Positions 24,028 to 32,117 of a DNA stretch of 37,518 nt are shown here, one piece after another. The notes below the pieces were generated by a model. The model was not told the DNA's origin. It was given only the letters and a program-made list of their open reading frames with translations, and ran no database searches. Both the position numbers and the translations under genes were made by a program. Position 1 is the first letter of the stretch; each line of letters opens with the position of its first letter. Location of the stretch: contig FZRE01000024.1 of NCBI GenBank assembly GCA_900199655.1, forward strand, positions 1-37,518, written 5' to 3'. The DNA comes from Prevotellaceae bacterium KH2P17. GTDB taxonomy: Bacteria; Bacteroidota; Bacteroidia; Bacteroidales; Bacteroidaceae.

Positions 24028-25528
24028 CATCGTAGTGATAGGAGGAGGCCTCGGAGCCCTCTTCACCGGCGCCCTGCTGGCCAAGGAGGGCTGCCGGGTA
24101 ACGGTTCTGGAGAAGAACAAACAGATAGGCGGAGGCCTGCAGACCTTCTACCGCAGGGGCGTAGGCTTCGAGTCGGGCATGCACCTGCTTGGAGGCATCC
24201 GTCCGGGCGGCTCCATCTACAAGCTGTGCCGGTATCTCGGCATCATGGATAAGATGGATATACGCGACGTAGACCATGACTGCATGGACGAGATTACCTA
24301 CCTTTCCGACGGCAAGACCTACCGGGTGCCCGAGGGAAAGGAGAACTTCATAGCCTATTTCCAGCACGAGTTTCCGGATGAGGCCACCCATATCAGAGAC
24401 TATGTAGAAGCACTCTTTGCCATTGTCAACGAGATTGATTTCTTCTACCTGCGAACTTCAAACTCCCACATCTATACCCACGGCGAGCAATTCATGTGGC
24501 CCGCAGACCGTCTCATTGCCCATTTTATTGGCAACGAGAAGCTGCGCGACGTGCTTGCCTACATGAACCCCATGTACGGGGGCTATGCAGGACACACGCC
24601 GGCCTATATCCACGCGCTCATCAATGTGCTGTACATCAGCGGCCCCAGCCGCTTTGCAGGCAACAGCCAGCAGATGGCCGAGGCGCTGCGGGGCGTGATA
24701 GAGGCGCATGGGGGGGGCGTGGCAGGAGGCGACCCCGTGACGGGCATCGACATAACCGACCGCGAGCTGACGGCCGTCCGCACCCTTGGCGGCCAGACCT
24801 ATACGGCCGATAAGTACGTTGCCGCCATCCATCCGGCCGCCCTTTTGCAGCTTACGGACGCCAAGGCCTTCTCCCGGGCCTTCCGCACCCGCATAGGCAG
24901 CGCGCCCAACAGCTACAGTTCGTTCTGCGTTTACGTTGTTTTCAAGCCCCAGTCGTTCCCCTACATCAACCACACCTGCTACTACCAGAGCGACTACGGC
25001 ATGGTTTGGCACTACAACGAGTACAATGCCGGCGAGTTTCCACGTGGCTTTATGTACATGACGCCGTGCGAGGCAGAGCAGGGTCCGTGGGCCACCAAGA
25101 TGATTATCAACTCCATCATGCCCTATTCGGCCTGCGCTCCGTGGGCCGGCACCCTTACCGGCAGGCGCGGCCGGGCCTACGAGGAGTGGAAGCGGCAGCG
25201 CACGGAGCAGGTGCTGGACAAGATGGAACGCCTCTTCCCGGGCTTCCGCCAGAAGTGCGACCTCGTGTTTGCATCGTCGCCGCTCACCATACGCGACTAT
25301 TACAACGAGCCCGAGGGCGCCCTCTACGGGCTGCATAAAGACTGCCTGAACGTGGCCCAGAGTCAGGTGCCCGTCTACACCAAGGTGCGCAACCTGTACA
25401 TGACGGGCCAGAACGTGAACCTGCACGGCTTCTGCGGTGTGCCCCTTACGGCCATCAACACGGCCGAGGCCATCGTGGGACTGAACCGGATTACGGACAA
25501 GATAAACGCCCTGGACGATGAAAAGTAA
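24020..25528 (+). CDS. RetSat/CrtI-like FAD-dependent oxidoreductase 2
   Basis: A 502-residue paralogue of the preceding flavoprotein, with GGGLGALFTGALLAKEGCRV near the N-terminus, EKNKQIGGGLQ, and the C-terminal MTGQNVNLHGFCGVPL. The pair suggests a tandem duplication followed by divergence, perhaps into a heterodimer or two consecutive steps. A run of eight G (24710-24717) sits mid-gene in the codons for HGGG; a one-base slip there would cut the protein to about half, so phase variation is possible. It overlaps the hydrolase gene by 11 bp. Confidence 0.85.
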   Translation: MDSIVVIGGGLGALFTGALLAKEGCRVTVLEKNKQIGGGLQTFYRRGVGFESGMHLLGGIRPGGSIYKLCRYLGIMDKMDIRDVDHDCMDEITYLSDGKTYRVPEGKENFIAYFQHEFPDEATHIRDYVEALFAIVNEIDFFYLRTSNSHIYTHGEQFMWPADRLIAHFIGNEKLRDVLAYMNPMYGGYAGHTPAYIHALINVLYISGPSRFAGNSQQMAEALRGVIEAHGGGVAGGDPVTGIDITDRELTAVRTLGGQTYTADKYVAAIHPAALLQLTDAKAFSRAFRTRIGSAPNSYSSFCVYVVFKPQSFPYINHTCYYQSDYGMVWHYNEYNAGEFPRGFMYMTPCEAEQGPWATKMIINSIMPYSACAPWAGTLTGRRGRAYEEWKRQRTEQVLDKMERLFPGFRQKCDLVFASSPLTIRDYYNEPEGALYGLHKDCLNVAQSQVPVYTKVRNLYMTGQNVNLHGFCGVPLTAINTAEAIVGLNRITDKINALDDEK

Positions 25529-26303
25529 CCTCCTCATAGCCCTGCTCTTGTGCCTTGGCAGCTTGCCGGGGCGGGCGCAGAAGATAACCGAATACCTGCC
25601 CCCGCGCCCTGCCACCATAGCTATAGTGGTGTGTCCGGGCGGCAGTTACTGCTGGCTCAGCAAGAAGACGGAAGGCTCCGAGGTAGCCCTGTGGCTCACG
25701 CAGCAGGGCTTTGCGGCCTATGTACTGGAGTATCCGGTAGCCGGATGGGCTGCCTACGCCTGGCACACGCGCTGGTTCTACCGCGGCCACCAGCACCCCG
25801 ACCAGCTGCGGGCGCTGGAGAAGGCGGTGCAGCTGGCCCGCAGCAAGGGGTATAAAAGGGTGGGGGCGATGGGCTTCTCGGCAGGAGGACATCTGGTGCT
25901 CAACGGTGCCGAGTGGTCGGCCGGCGAGCTGTCGCCCGATTTCATTGCCCCTATCTACCCCGTGGTAACCATGAGTAACCCGTGCGTACACCGCCGTTCG
26001 CGCCGCGGACTGTTGGGCGAGCGCCGCTGGCGCAACCGGGCAGTGTGCGATTCGCTCTCCATGGAGCGCCATGCCGACCGCATTCACTGCCCCGTGTTCA
26101 TGATTAATTGCGCCGACGACCCCGTTGTCAACAAGCACAATGCCGAACTCATGGACAGTGCCCTGACTGCAAACGGCAAGCCGCACCTGTACCGCCAGTA
26201 CGCCACGGGCGGCCACGGGTTCGGCGCCTCGGCGTCAAAAACATCGGCCGAGGCCATCGGCTGGAAGCAGACTTTCGTGGACTGGGTTCGGCAACTCTTC
26301 TGA
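25518..26303 (+). CDS. secreted alpha/beta hydrolase (esterase-like)
   Basis: A 261-residue exported hydrolase and last gene of the operon. The signal peptide is residues 1-20 (LLCLGSLPGRA). The fold shows CPGGSY (39-44), the nucleophile elbow GFSAGGH with Ser121, Asp200/201 (NCADDPV) and His233 (GGHGFG). It belongs to the acetyl-xylan esterase / BD-FAE-like group. In context it could cleave or trim the pigment ester in the periplasm, which is inference. A strong terminator follows 25 bp after the stop. Confidence 0.85.
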   Translation: MKSNLLIALLLCLGSLPGRAQKITEYLPPRPATIAIVVCPGGSYCWLSKKTEGSEVALWLTQQGFAAYVLEYPVAGWAAYAWHTRWFYRGHQHPDQLRALEKAVQLARSKGYKRVGAMGFSAGGHLVLNGAEWSAGELSPDFIAPIYPVVTMSNPCVHRRSRRGLLGERRWRNRAVCDSLSMERHADRIHCPVFMINCADDPVVNKHNAELMDSALTANGKPHLYRQYATGGHGFGASASKTSAEAIGWKQTFVDWVRQLF

Positions 26304-26328
26304 ACCGCCTCCTTACCTTTATGTTGTC

Positions 26329-26372
26329 AGCCGCCCGCACGCCCTGCAATGGGTCGCTGCGAGCGGCTTTTT
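26329..26372 (+). terminator. intrinsic terminator of the aryl-polyene operon
   Basis: AGCCGCCCGCA (26329-26339) pairs with TGCGAGCGGCT (26358-26368) with a single C-A mismatch, and five T follow (26368-26372). The inner loop can add a GCCC/GGGT pair. It ends the unit that starts at 4760-4791. Confidence 0.75.
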
Positions 26373-26377
26373 CAGGT

Positions 26378-26466
26378 GCCGAAGCTATCGTTCAGGAACT
26401 TTCGACACTTGTCGCACATGAATTCGACACCTGTCACACAATCGTGCGACAAGTGTCGAAAGTTCC
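26378..26466 (-). repeat. 22-bp dyad repeat array, copy 3 (inverted relative to copy 1)
   Basis: A perfect 23-bp inverted repeat (26395-26417 with 26444-26466) encloses 26 bases. Three dyads CGACACTTGTCG, CGACACCTGTCA and CGACAAGTGTCG have centres at about 26408.5, 26430.5 and 26452.5, again 22 bp apart. A CCGAAGCTATCGTTCAGG unit precedes them. The central unit matches copy 1 (3840-3928) better when read on the opposite strand, so the triple-dyad block is inverted here. Confidence 0.85.
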
Positions 26467-26611
26467 GCCAGTCGGCAGATAACACCCGCAGGGCTGGTCT
26501 GTTGCTGTTCCGTGCAGGGCATCCGGCACCTGTAATAGGCAGTTGCAGCCGGCAGAGCAGCTGTTACGAACAATTTCATACCAAAAATTCCACTTCTTCG
26601 GTATTATTTAC

Positions 26612-26619
26612 TATATTTG
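26612..26619 (+). promoter_or_regulatory. -7 element of the ligase-acyltransferase unit
   Basis: TATATTTG matches TAnnTTTG and lies 46 bp before the ligase ATG. The -33 side is poor (ATTC around 26587-26590), so regulation by an activator is possible. Confidence 0.5.
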
Positions 26620-26665
26620 CAACTCAAAGTCGTCAGAATCTCACGGCGACAGCTATTTTGCAATC

Positions 26666-27961
26666 ATGAACAAAGACATAGAATTTGAATCGGCAGAAAC
26701 CATCCGGGCGTATCAGGAAACCAGGCTCCATGAGGCGCTGGACTACCTGCACGCCTGTTCGCCTTATTACCGGCGTTTGTTCAGTACGCACCACATAGAC
26801 CTGGCCGGGATACGGCGCATAGACGATTTGCAGCGCATTCCCTTTACGGAGAAGAAGGACCTGCAGCTGCACAACGAGGACTTCAGATGCTGCCCCAAGG
26901 CCAAGATTGTGGACTACATCACCACCTCGGGCACGCTCGGAGAGCCCGTAACCTTTGGCTGTACCGACCGCGACCTGGACCGTTTGGCCTTCAACGAGGC
27001 CAAGAGCTTTGCCTGTGCAGGGCTGGGGCCGGGCAACATTCTGCAGCTCATGACGACCATCGACAAGCGCTTCATGGCCGGCCTGGCCTATTTTCTGGGC
27101 ATCCGCCGGCTGGGAGCGAGCATCATCCGCGTGGGCAACGGCATTCCTGAACTGCAGTGGGACACCATCCGCCGCATGCAGCCGGACAGCATCATGTGCG
27201 TACCCTCGTTCATTCCGCGGCTCATCCAGTACGCCGAGGAGCACGGCATAGACTACACGCACTCCAGCGTGAAGCGCATCATCGGCATAGGCGAGGGCCT
27301 GCGCAACCAAGACTTTACGCTCAATCTGCTGGGCCGCCAGATTAAAGAAAAGTGGGATGTGCAGCTCTTTGCCACCTATTCCAGCACCGAGATGGGCGCT
27401 ACCTTCTCCGAGTGCGAGTACGGGCAGGGCGGCCACTGCCACCCGGAGCTCATCATCGTAGAGATTATTGGCGAGGACGGCCGCCCTGTGCCCGACGGCG
27501 AAGTGGGCGAGGTGGTGGTCACAACGCTGGGCGTTGAGGGCATGCCATTGCTGCGTTTCCGCACCGGCGACATGTGTGCACGCATCTCGGAGCCGTGCCA
27601 ATGCGGCCGCAACTCGTTCCGACTGACGCCTATCGTGGGGCGTAAGAACAACATGATAAAGCTCAAGGGCACCACTCTTTATCCTCCGGCAATCAACGAT
27701 GTGCTTGATAATACGGACTATGTGCAGAACTACGTGGTGTACGTACAGGACAGTGAGAGCGGCACGGACGACGTTGTGGTGAAGGTGGGGCTGAAGTACG
27801 AGCCGGCCTACGACGCGGTTAAAGACCTGAAGGACCGCTTCCGCGCACATCTGCGCGTGGCACCCAAGATAGAAGTAAGGCCCACCGACGAGGTTCAGCG
27901 CGTAAACTTTCCGGCCAAGAGCCGCAAGCCCGTTAAATTCATAGACCAGAGAAAGAGATGA
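26666..27961 (+). CDS. acyl-activating ligase (phenylacetate-CoA ligase type), likely for 4-coumarate
   Basis: A 431-residue AMP-forming ligase of the PaaK-like family. It has the phosphate-binding TTSGTLGEPVTFG (86-98), YSSTEMGATF near 265, the FRTGD motif, and a C-terminal domain ending VNFPAKSRKPVKFID. It lacks a fused carrier domain. In this context it probably activates the 4-coumarate formed by the ammonia-lyase and hands it to CoA or ACP. The start is chosen after the -7 element at 26612; a longer frame from 26543 has no support. It shares an ATGA overlap with the next gene. Confidence 0.87.
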   Translation: MNKDIEFESAETIRAYQETRLHEALDYLHACSPYYRRLFSTHHIDLAGIRRIDDLQRIPFTEKKDLQLHNEDFRCCPKAKIVDYITTSGTLGEPVTFGCTDRDLDRLAFNEAKSFACAGLGPGNILQLMTTIDKRFMAGLAYFLGIRRLGASIIRVGNGIPELQWDTIRRMQPDSIMCVPSFIPRLIQYAEEHGIDYTHSSVKRIIGIGEGLRNQDFTLNLLGRQIKEKWDVQLFATYSSTEMGATFSECEYGQGGHCHPELIIVEIIGEDGRPVPDGEVGEVVVTTLGVEGMPLLRFRTGDMCARISEPCQCGRNSFRLTPIVGRKNNMIKLKGTTLYPPAINDVLDNTDYVQNYVVYVQDSESGTDDVVVKVGLKYEPAYDAVKDLKDRFRAHLRVAPKIEVRPTDEVQRVNFPAKSRKPVKFIDQRKR

Positions 27962-29094
27962 CTGAGAGCTTTGACGACATCCGCCCTTACAACGACTCGG
28001 AGCTGCCTGCAGCCCTGCAGCGCATCGTAGAGAGTGATGCCTTCCCGTTGCTGGCCTCGTGGATATTCCCCGACCGCAGTCTGGAGGAGGTCAGACAGAT
28101 GATGCTCTCGTTCAGAACCGTAAGAGACTTTCAGCATGTTGTGATGATAGCCGTGAACCGGCAGGTAATAGAACGCAGCATATCGACGCTTACCTACAGC
28201 GGGTTCGGGCAGCTGCAGCCCGGCGTGCAGTATCTCTTCGTGTCCAATCACCGCGACATCATGCTCGATGCCTCGCTGCTGCAGTACCTTCTGGTCAAGC
28301 ATGGACGGGAGACGAGCGAAATAACCTTCGGGGCCAACCTGATGAGCCCCGGCCTCGTAACGGATATAGGAAAGGCGAACAAGATGTTCCGCGTGGAGCG
28401 CGGCGGCCGCATGCGCGACTTCTACATGTCGTCGCGCCACCTGAGCGATTACATACGCAGCACGCTGACTGAGAAGCAGGAGAGCGTGTGGATAGCCCAG
28501 CGCAACGGCCGGACCAAGGACGGCAACGACCGTACTGACCAGGGAATAATCAAGATGTTCTGCATGAGCAAGCCCGAAGACAAGATAGAGGCGCTGGCCG
28601 AACTGCACATTGTGCCGGTAAGCATCAGCTATGAACGAGAGAGCTGCGACATCCTGAAGGCCATCGAACTGTACGAGAGCCGCTACCAGAAGTACATCAA
28701 GAAGCCGGGCGAGGACCTGAACAGCATCCTTACCGGCGTGGTGCAGCAGAAGGGGAGGGTGAATATAACGCTCTGCCCCGAGATAACCGAGGCCGAACTG
28801 CGCCGCTACAACGACTGCACCAATAACGAGTATCACAAGAAAGTGGCCGAGTTGATAGACCGGCGCATCATTGCCGACTACGTGCTTTACCCCAACAACT
28901 ACATTGCCCACGACCTGCGATACGGGCAGAGAACCTACCGCAAGCATTACACCGACGAGCAGCTGCGGCTGTTTCTGCACTACATGGAGCGGCTGAACGA
29001 TTACGACATCACGGAACCGGATGTGCTGAAAGACATCTTTCTGGCTATTTATGCCAATCCGGTAAACACGAAACTGCTGCTCGGTAAGTCGTGA
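27958..29094 (+). CDS. PlsB-like glycerolipid acyltransferase
   Basis: A 378-residue acyltransferase. Its catalytic motif is NHRDIMLDAS (His98, Asp100 or Asp104), the PlsB-like form of HX4D, and further on QRNGRTKDGNDRTD (about 181-194) replaces the FPEGTRS of PlsC. Such proteins acylate glycerol-phosphate or related lipids. It is coupled by ATGA overlap to the ligase, so a role in making the lipid anchor of the pigment fits, but a general phospholipid role is possible too. Confidence 0.8.
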   Translation: MTESFDDIRPYNDSELPAALQRIVESDAFPLLASWIFPDRSLEEVRQMMLSFRTVRDFQHVVMIAVNRQVIERSISTLTYSGFGQLQPGVQYLFVSNHRDIMLDASLLQYLLVKHGRETSEITFGANLMSPGLVTDIGKANKMFRVERGGRMRDFYMSSRHLSDYIRSTLTEKQESVWIAQRNGRTKDGNDRTDQGIIKMFCMSKPEDKIEALAELHIVPVSISYERESCDILKAIELYESRYQKYIKKPGEDLNSILTGVVQQKGRVNITLCPEITEAELRRYNDCTNNEYHKKVAELIDRRIIADYVLYPNNYIAHDLRYGQRTYRKHYTDEQLRLFLHYMERLNDYDITEPDVLKDIFLAIYANPVNTKLLLGKS

Positions 29095-29221
29095 AAGCGC
29101 TGCAGCAGGCCGTTTCTGTCCCCCTTGCTGCGTACATGATATTTTCTTGCAGGTTATATACAATAATCTTTCTCAGCAGGAGTTATTTCAAAAGTTATTC
29201 AATATAATAAAAACAGTAAGT

Positions 29222-29665
29222 ATGAAAAAAATGATGATGTTGGTTGCAGCGTGTGCCTGCCTGGCTGCTTGCAACAATGGAAAGACGGCAGGCAATGCGG
29301 CCGGTCAGGATTCTGTAGCAGCAGACTCGGCCATTGCAGACTCTTCGGTGTATGTAGGCGTTACCCCTGCTGCCGATAGCTTTGGTATTAAGTACAGGCT
29401 GGCAGTGGCCAACGACTCTACCAAAGGCTTCAGCATGCGGCAGGCCTATCTGGAATCGGAGACAAAAGAGAGCGAGGTGTCCTACAACAGCGGCAAGACC
29501 GAAGTGGTGACCCAAAACGGCAAGACCTATTATAAACTGCAGATGGGGCAGAACTCTCCGTCTGTAAACTTCCTCGTCCTGAACGATTCTACCTTGCGTA
29601 TGGTCAACTCGGAGCTGCAGGAAGCCGCCTCCGGACTGAACTATGACCTCAAGCTGGAGAAGTAA
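29222..29665 (+). CDS. NlpE-like outer-membrane lipoprotein
   Basis: A 147-residue lipoprotein. The lipobox LAAC places the lipidated Cys at residue 17, followed by NN and a long Ala/Asp-rich linker. The mature domain (VYVGVTPAADSFGIKYRLAV, then KTYYKLQM and LNDSTLRMV) resembles the N-terminal NlpE barrel, but lacks the CXXC motif of E. coli NlpE. ATG at 29222 starts the lipobox signal; the frame upstream to 29147 is not coding. It is followed by a strong bidirectional terminator. Confidence 0.75.
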   Translation: MKKMMMLVAACACLAACNNGKTAGNAAGQDSVAADSAIADSSVYVGVTPAADSFGIKYRLAVANDSTKGFSMRQAYLESETKESEVSYNSGKTEVVTQNGKTYYKLQMGQNSPSVNFLVLNDSTLRMVNSELQEAASGLNYDLKLEK

Positions 29666-29690
29666 GCAACGGGGCAATTGATAATAAACA

Positions 29691-29733
29691 AAAAGCCGCC
29701 ACATCCTGTTTTTGCAGGATTGTGGCGGCTTTT
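29691..29733. terminator. bidirectional terminator between lipoprotein and ridA
   Basis: AAAAGCCGCCACA pairs with TGTGGCGGCTTTT, with an inner TCCTG/CAGGA stem and a TTTTTG loop. The A- and T-flanks make it work for both converging genes. Confidence 0.9.
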
Positions 29734-29759
29734 CGGTTGGTAGATGCAGCCGGTTCGGG

Positions 29760-30137
29760 TTACTTAACCTCGGCAATGCACTCTATCTCGACCCTTGCCT
29801 GCTTGGGCAGAGTCTTGATGGCAACGGCCGAACGGGCAGGAAACGGCTCGCTGAAGAACTCGGCATAGACTTCGTTCATAGCGCTGAAATCGGCCATGTC
29901 GGCCAGGAATACGGTCGTTTTCACTACATCCGCCATGCTTGCACCGGCCTCCCGGAGGATGTGCTGCATGTTGGTGAGGCTCTGGCGGGTTAGTTCCTTG
30001 ATGCCGCCAACGGCGAACTGGCCGGTTGCGGGGTCAATGGGAAGCTGTCCGCTTACGAAGACGAGGTTGCCGGTACGGATGGCCTGACTGTAAGGGCCGA
30101 TAGCAGCGGGGGCGTTGTTGGTTTGGATTGCGTTCAT
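29760..30137 (-). CDS. ridA: RidA-family reactive-imine deaminase
   Basis: A 125-residue YjgF/YER057c/UK114 protein that hydrolyses reactive enamine/imine intermediates, such as those made by PLP enzymes. Typical blocks are APAAIGPYSQAI, NLVFVSGQLPIDP, TTVFLADMADF and the C-terminal ARVEIECIA with the catalytic Arg115. It lies 52 nt downstream of the phosphohexomutase on the same strand and is probably co-transcribed with it. Confidence 0.95.
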   Translation of the reverse strand: MNAIQTNNAPAAIGPYSQAIRTGNLVFVSGQLPIDPATGQFAVGGIKELTRQSLTNMQHILREAGASMADVVKTTVFLADMADFSAMNEVYAEFFSEPFPARSAVAIKTLPKQARVEIECIAEVK

Positions 30138-30189
30138 TGTTGTTGTTATTGCTGTTTGTTGGTTTTGTTGTTCAGAGGCTTATATGGGT

Positions 30190-31680
30190 TTAGGATTGCA
30201 GCTTGGTGAAGGCTGAAAGCATTGTCCGCAGTTTGTTTTCTATTCTTTGGGTGCCGCCGGCGACATCGGATTCTATGTTGAGCACCATTACGGGGTCGTG
30301 CAGTGAGAGGCGCAGGAGAAACCATCCGCACTCGTCGGCAGCCAGGCAGCGCACGCGTACACCTTCGTAGTTGGGCTCTACCAGCTCGTAATCGGCTTGC
30401 CCGTTCACGGAAGCCGTGAGCTGCGCAAGCACCTTTTGGCCGTAGTTTTTGAAGTCTTCGGTCGCAATGGTGAAGCGTATTTCGCGGTTTTCGGCCGGCA
30501 TGCGGAGCTGTGCTATCAGCGAGGCCAGCGTATTGCCCTGTGCGTTGAGCCGTGCAGCCTCCACCAGCAGCTTGGCTACGAGGAAGGCTCCGTCGTCCAG
30601 AAAGTAATTCTCCCGGAGTGCCGCATGCCCCGAAGTCTCGATGGCGAGCCAGCTTTCCTGCCCGTTGTTGTTCAGCCTCACAGCCTCGTTGATGACGTTC
30701 TTGTACCCTCGCATGTAGCGGTGATGCTTGCCGCCGGCCTCGCTGATGAATGCGGCCAAGCCGTCGGAAGTAACCGAGTCGGTAACAATTGTGGTGCCGG
30801 GATGTTCTCTCAGGATGACGGCAGCTATGAGGGCGATGAGTGCGTTGCGGTTGATGGGCTGCCCGGAGCTGTCGACAATGGCCGAGCGGTCAACGTCCGT
30901 ATCGAATATGATGCCAAGGTCGGCATGGCTCTTCATCACCGCTTGGCACACCGACTGCATGGCTTCCCGGTTCTCCGGGTTAGGTACGTGATTGGGGAAG
31001 GTGCCGTCAGGTTCCAGAAACTGGCTGCCCCAGGTGTCGGCTCCCAGTGGTTCGAGCACCTTGCCGGCAAAGAATCCGCCTGCGCCATTACCCGCATCGA
31101 CGACAATTTTCATTCCCTTTAGCGGGTGGTCGTAGTCAGTTGCCTGCACGCCTTGGCGAATGTAGTCCATCAGTTGCCGGCAATACGTTTCCATCAAGTT
31201 ATGGGTCGAGACGGTTCCCCGCGTCGGGGCGTCGGTCAGCGGTTCCGTTTCAGCCATGCTGAGAATGACTGCTATGTCGGCTTTGTCTAACCCCCCGTTG
31301 CGTGTAAAGAACTTCAGGCCGTTGCGGTTCCAAGGCAGATGGCTGGCCGTAATCATCACCCCGGCCGTTGCGGGGTCGCTGGGGTCGACGGTGGACATGA
31401 ACATGGCGGGGGTAGAAGCCATCCCGCAGTCGCGTACATGAGCCCCGGCAGCAGTGGCTCCGGCTATGAATGCCTGCTTCAAGGCTGGCCCCGAGAGGCG
31501 TGAGTCCATGCCTACGGCGATGCTGACAGGGCCGCTTGGCGTGCGTGCTTGCAGCCATTTTACGAATGCGCGGGCAATGGTAGCCGTGGCATCGGCCGTT
31601 AAATTCACCCGTTCACCTGCTGTTCCGTCGAGCGCTATGCCCCGAATGTCGGAACCGTTTTGTAGTTTTTTCCATTCCAT
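30190..31680 (-). CDS. phosphomannomutase/phosphoglucomutase family enzyme
   Basis: A 496-residue alpha-D-phosphohexomutase. The phosphoserine loop is TASHLPWNRNG with Ser113, and the Mg site is DTDVD (Asp260, 262, 264). The sugar-binding ETSGH loop is present (WLAIETSGHAAL). The motif ASHLPWNRNG departs from the usual ASHNP, placing it in a less common subfamily; glucose or mannose specificity cannot be told. The start at 31680 (MEWKKLQNGSDIRG) fits the family; a 62-residue upstream extension does not. The promoter is at 31791-31822. Confidence 0.9.
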   Translation of the reverse strand: MEWKKLQNGSDIRGIALDGTAGERVNLTADATATIARAFVKWLQARTPSGPVSIAVGMDSRLSGPALKQAFIAGATAAGAHVRDCGMASTPAMFMSTVDPSDPATAGVMITASHLPWNRNGLKFFTRNGGLDKADIAVILSMAETEPLTDAPTRGTVSTHNLMETYCRQLMDYIRQGVQATDYDHPLKGMKIVVDAGNGAGGFFAGKVLEPLGADTWGSQFLEPDGTFPNHVPNPENREAMQSVCQAVMKSHADLGIIFDTDVDRSAIVDSSGQPINRNALIALIAAVILREHPGTTIVTDSVTSDGLAAFISEAGGKHHRYMRGYKNVINEAVRLNNNGQESWLAIETSGHAALRENYFLDDGAFLVAKLLVEAARLNAQGNTLASLIAQLRMPAENREIRFTIATEDFKNYGQKVLAQLTASVNGQADYELVEPNYEGVRVRCLAADECGWFLLRLSLHDPVMVLNIESDVAGGTQRIENKLRTMLSAFTKLQS

Positions 31681-31790
31681 GTTGCGTGTCTTGTCAAAGT
31701 GATTAATAGTTGTTTCCCGTTCTCCGATGGTTTTTGGGCGTGTGATGCCAGCTGTGTTAGATAGTGCCGGAACCTCTCCACCTGTGCTGA

Positions 31791-31822
31791 CAAAGATAGT
31801 CATTTTGGCCGAAGTCTGCAAA
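31791..31822 (-). promoter_or_regulatory. promoter of the phosphohexomutase-ridA unit
   Basis: On the minus strand, TTTG (31819-31822), a 20-bp gap and TATCTTTG (31791-31798) match the Bacteroidetes consensus. The leader would be about 105 nt. Confidence 0.75.
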
Positions 31823-31987
31823 CTTTGTTGCTGTAATCCTGAGGCAGCTGGTCGTTTATCCGTCATCAGAGTCTTCTGTGGTCACCTTTTTAGTTAATAT
31901 CTCTTTCGAATTTGTATCGCGAACGATGTTTTTCATAAATCAGGTTAATAAAAGCAGATAAGTCGCAGGCGATATAAAAGATTGTTG

Positions 31988-31995
31988 TACCTTTG
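31988..31995 (+). promoter_or_regulatory. -7 element before the small ORF and peroxidase
   Basis: TACCTTTG matches TAnnTTTG, 25 bp before the small ORF. No TTTG stands 19-21 bp upstream, so the -33 part is weak. Confidence 0.5.
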
Positions 31996-32020
31996 CATCA
32001 GAAAAAGAAAAGGATAGCAA

Positions 32021-32095
32021 ATGGAAACAATTCTTTACACAGTAATAGTGGCCCTGGGTGCCGGTTTGATTACCCTCATTGGTACCGAGGCCTGA
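32021..32095 (+). CDS. candidate 24-residue membrane peptide
   Basis: A 24-codon ORF beginning METILYTVIV, with AAAAGG 8 nt upstream of its ATG and a -7 element just before. Apart from the ends, the peptide is hydrophobic enough for one membrane helix (VIVALGAGLITLIG) and ends with TEA. It lies 22 nt before the peroxidase gene, in the same transcript, so it is either a small protein or a leader peptide. I do not recognise a family. Its placement directly after the promoter supports it, its shortness does not. Confidence 0.5.
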   Translation: METILYTVIVALGAGLITLIGTEA

Positions 32096-32117
32096 CAAAC
32101 ATTAAAAGAAGAAGATT

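Larger units (their letters stand above)
26304..26665. other. intergenic region between the two pigment transcription units
   Basis: These 362 bases hold the operon terminator (26329-26372), a 22-bp dyad array (26378-26466) and a -7 element (26612-26619) for the second unit. The remainder shows nothing further; short open frames are not supported. Confidence 0.7.
31681..32020. other. divergent intergenic region
   Basis: These 340 bases hold the phosphohexomutase promoter (31791-31822, minus) and a -7 element (31988-31995, plus) for the small ORF-peroxidase unit. Nothing else is supported. Confidence 0.65.

Noticed and set aside
29095..29150. GCAGCA/TGCTGC hairpin as terminator after the acyltransferase
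   Set aside because: The stem has a bulge and no T-run follows.
26633..29163. Long minus-strand frames over the ligase and acyltransferase genes
   Set aside because: Both + strand genes have full motif sets; the minus frames lack them.
31905..31923. TTCG...CGAA dyad as OhrR operator
   Set aside because: The arms are only four bases and the site is 65 bp from the -7 element; too weak to claim.
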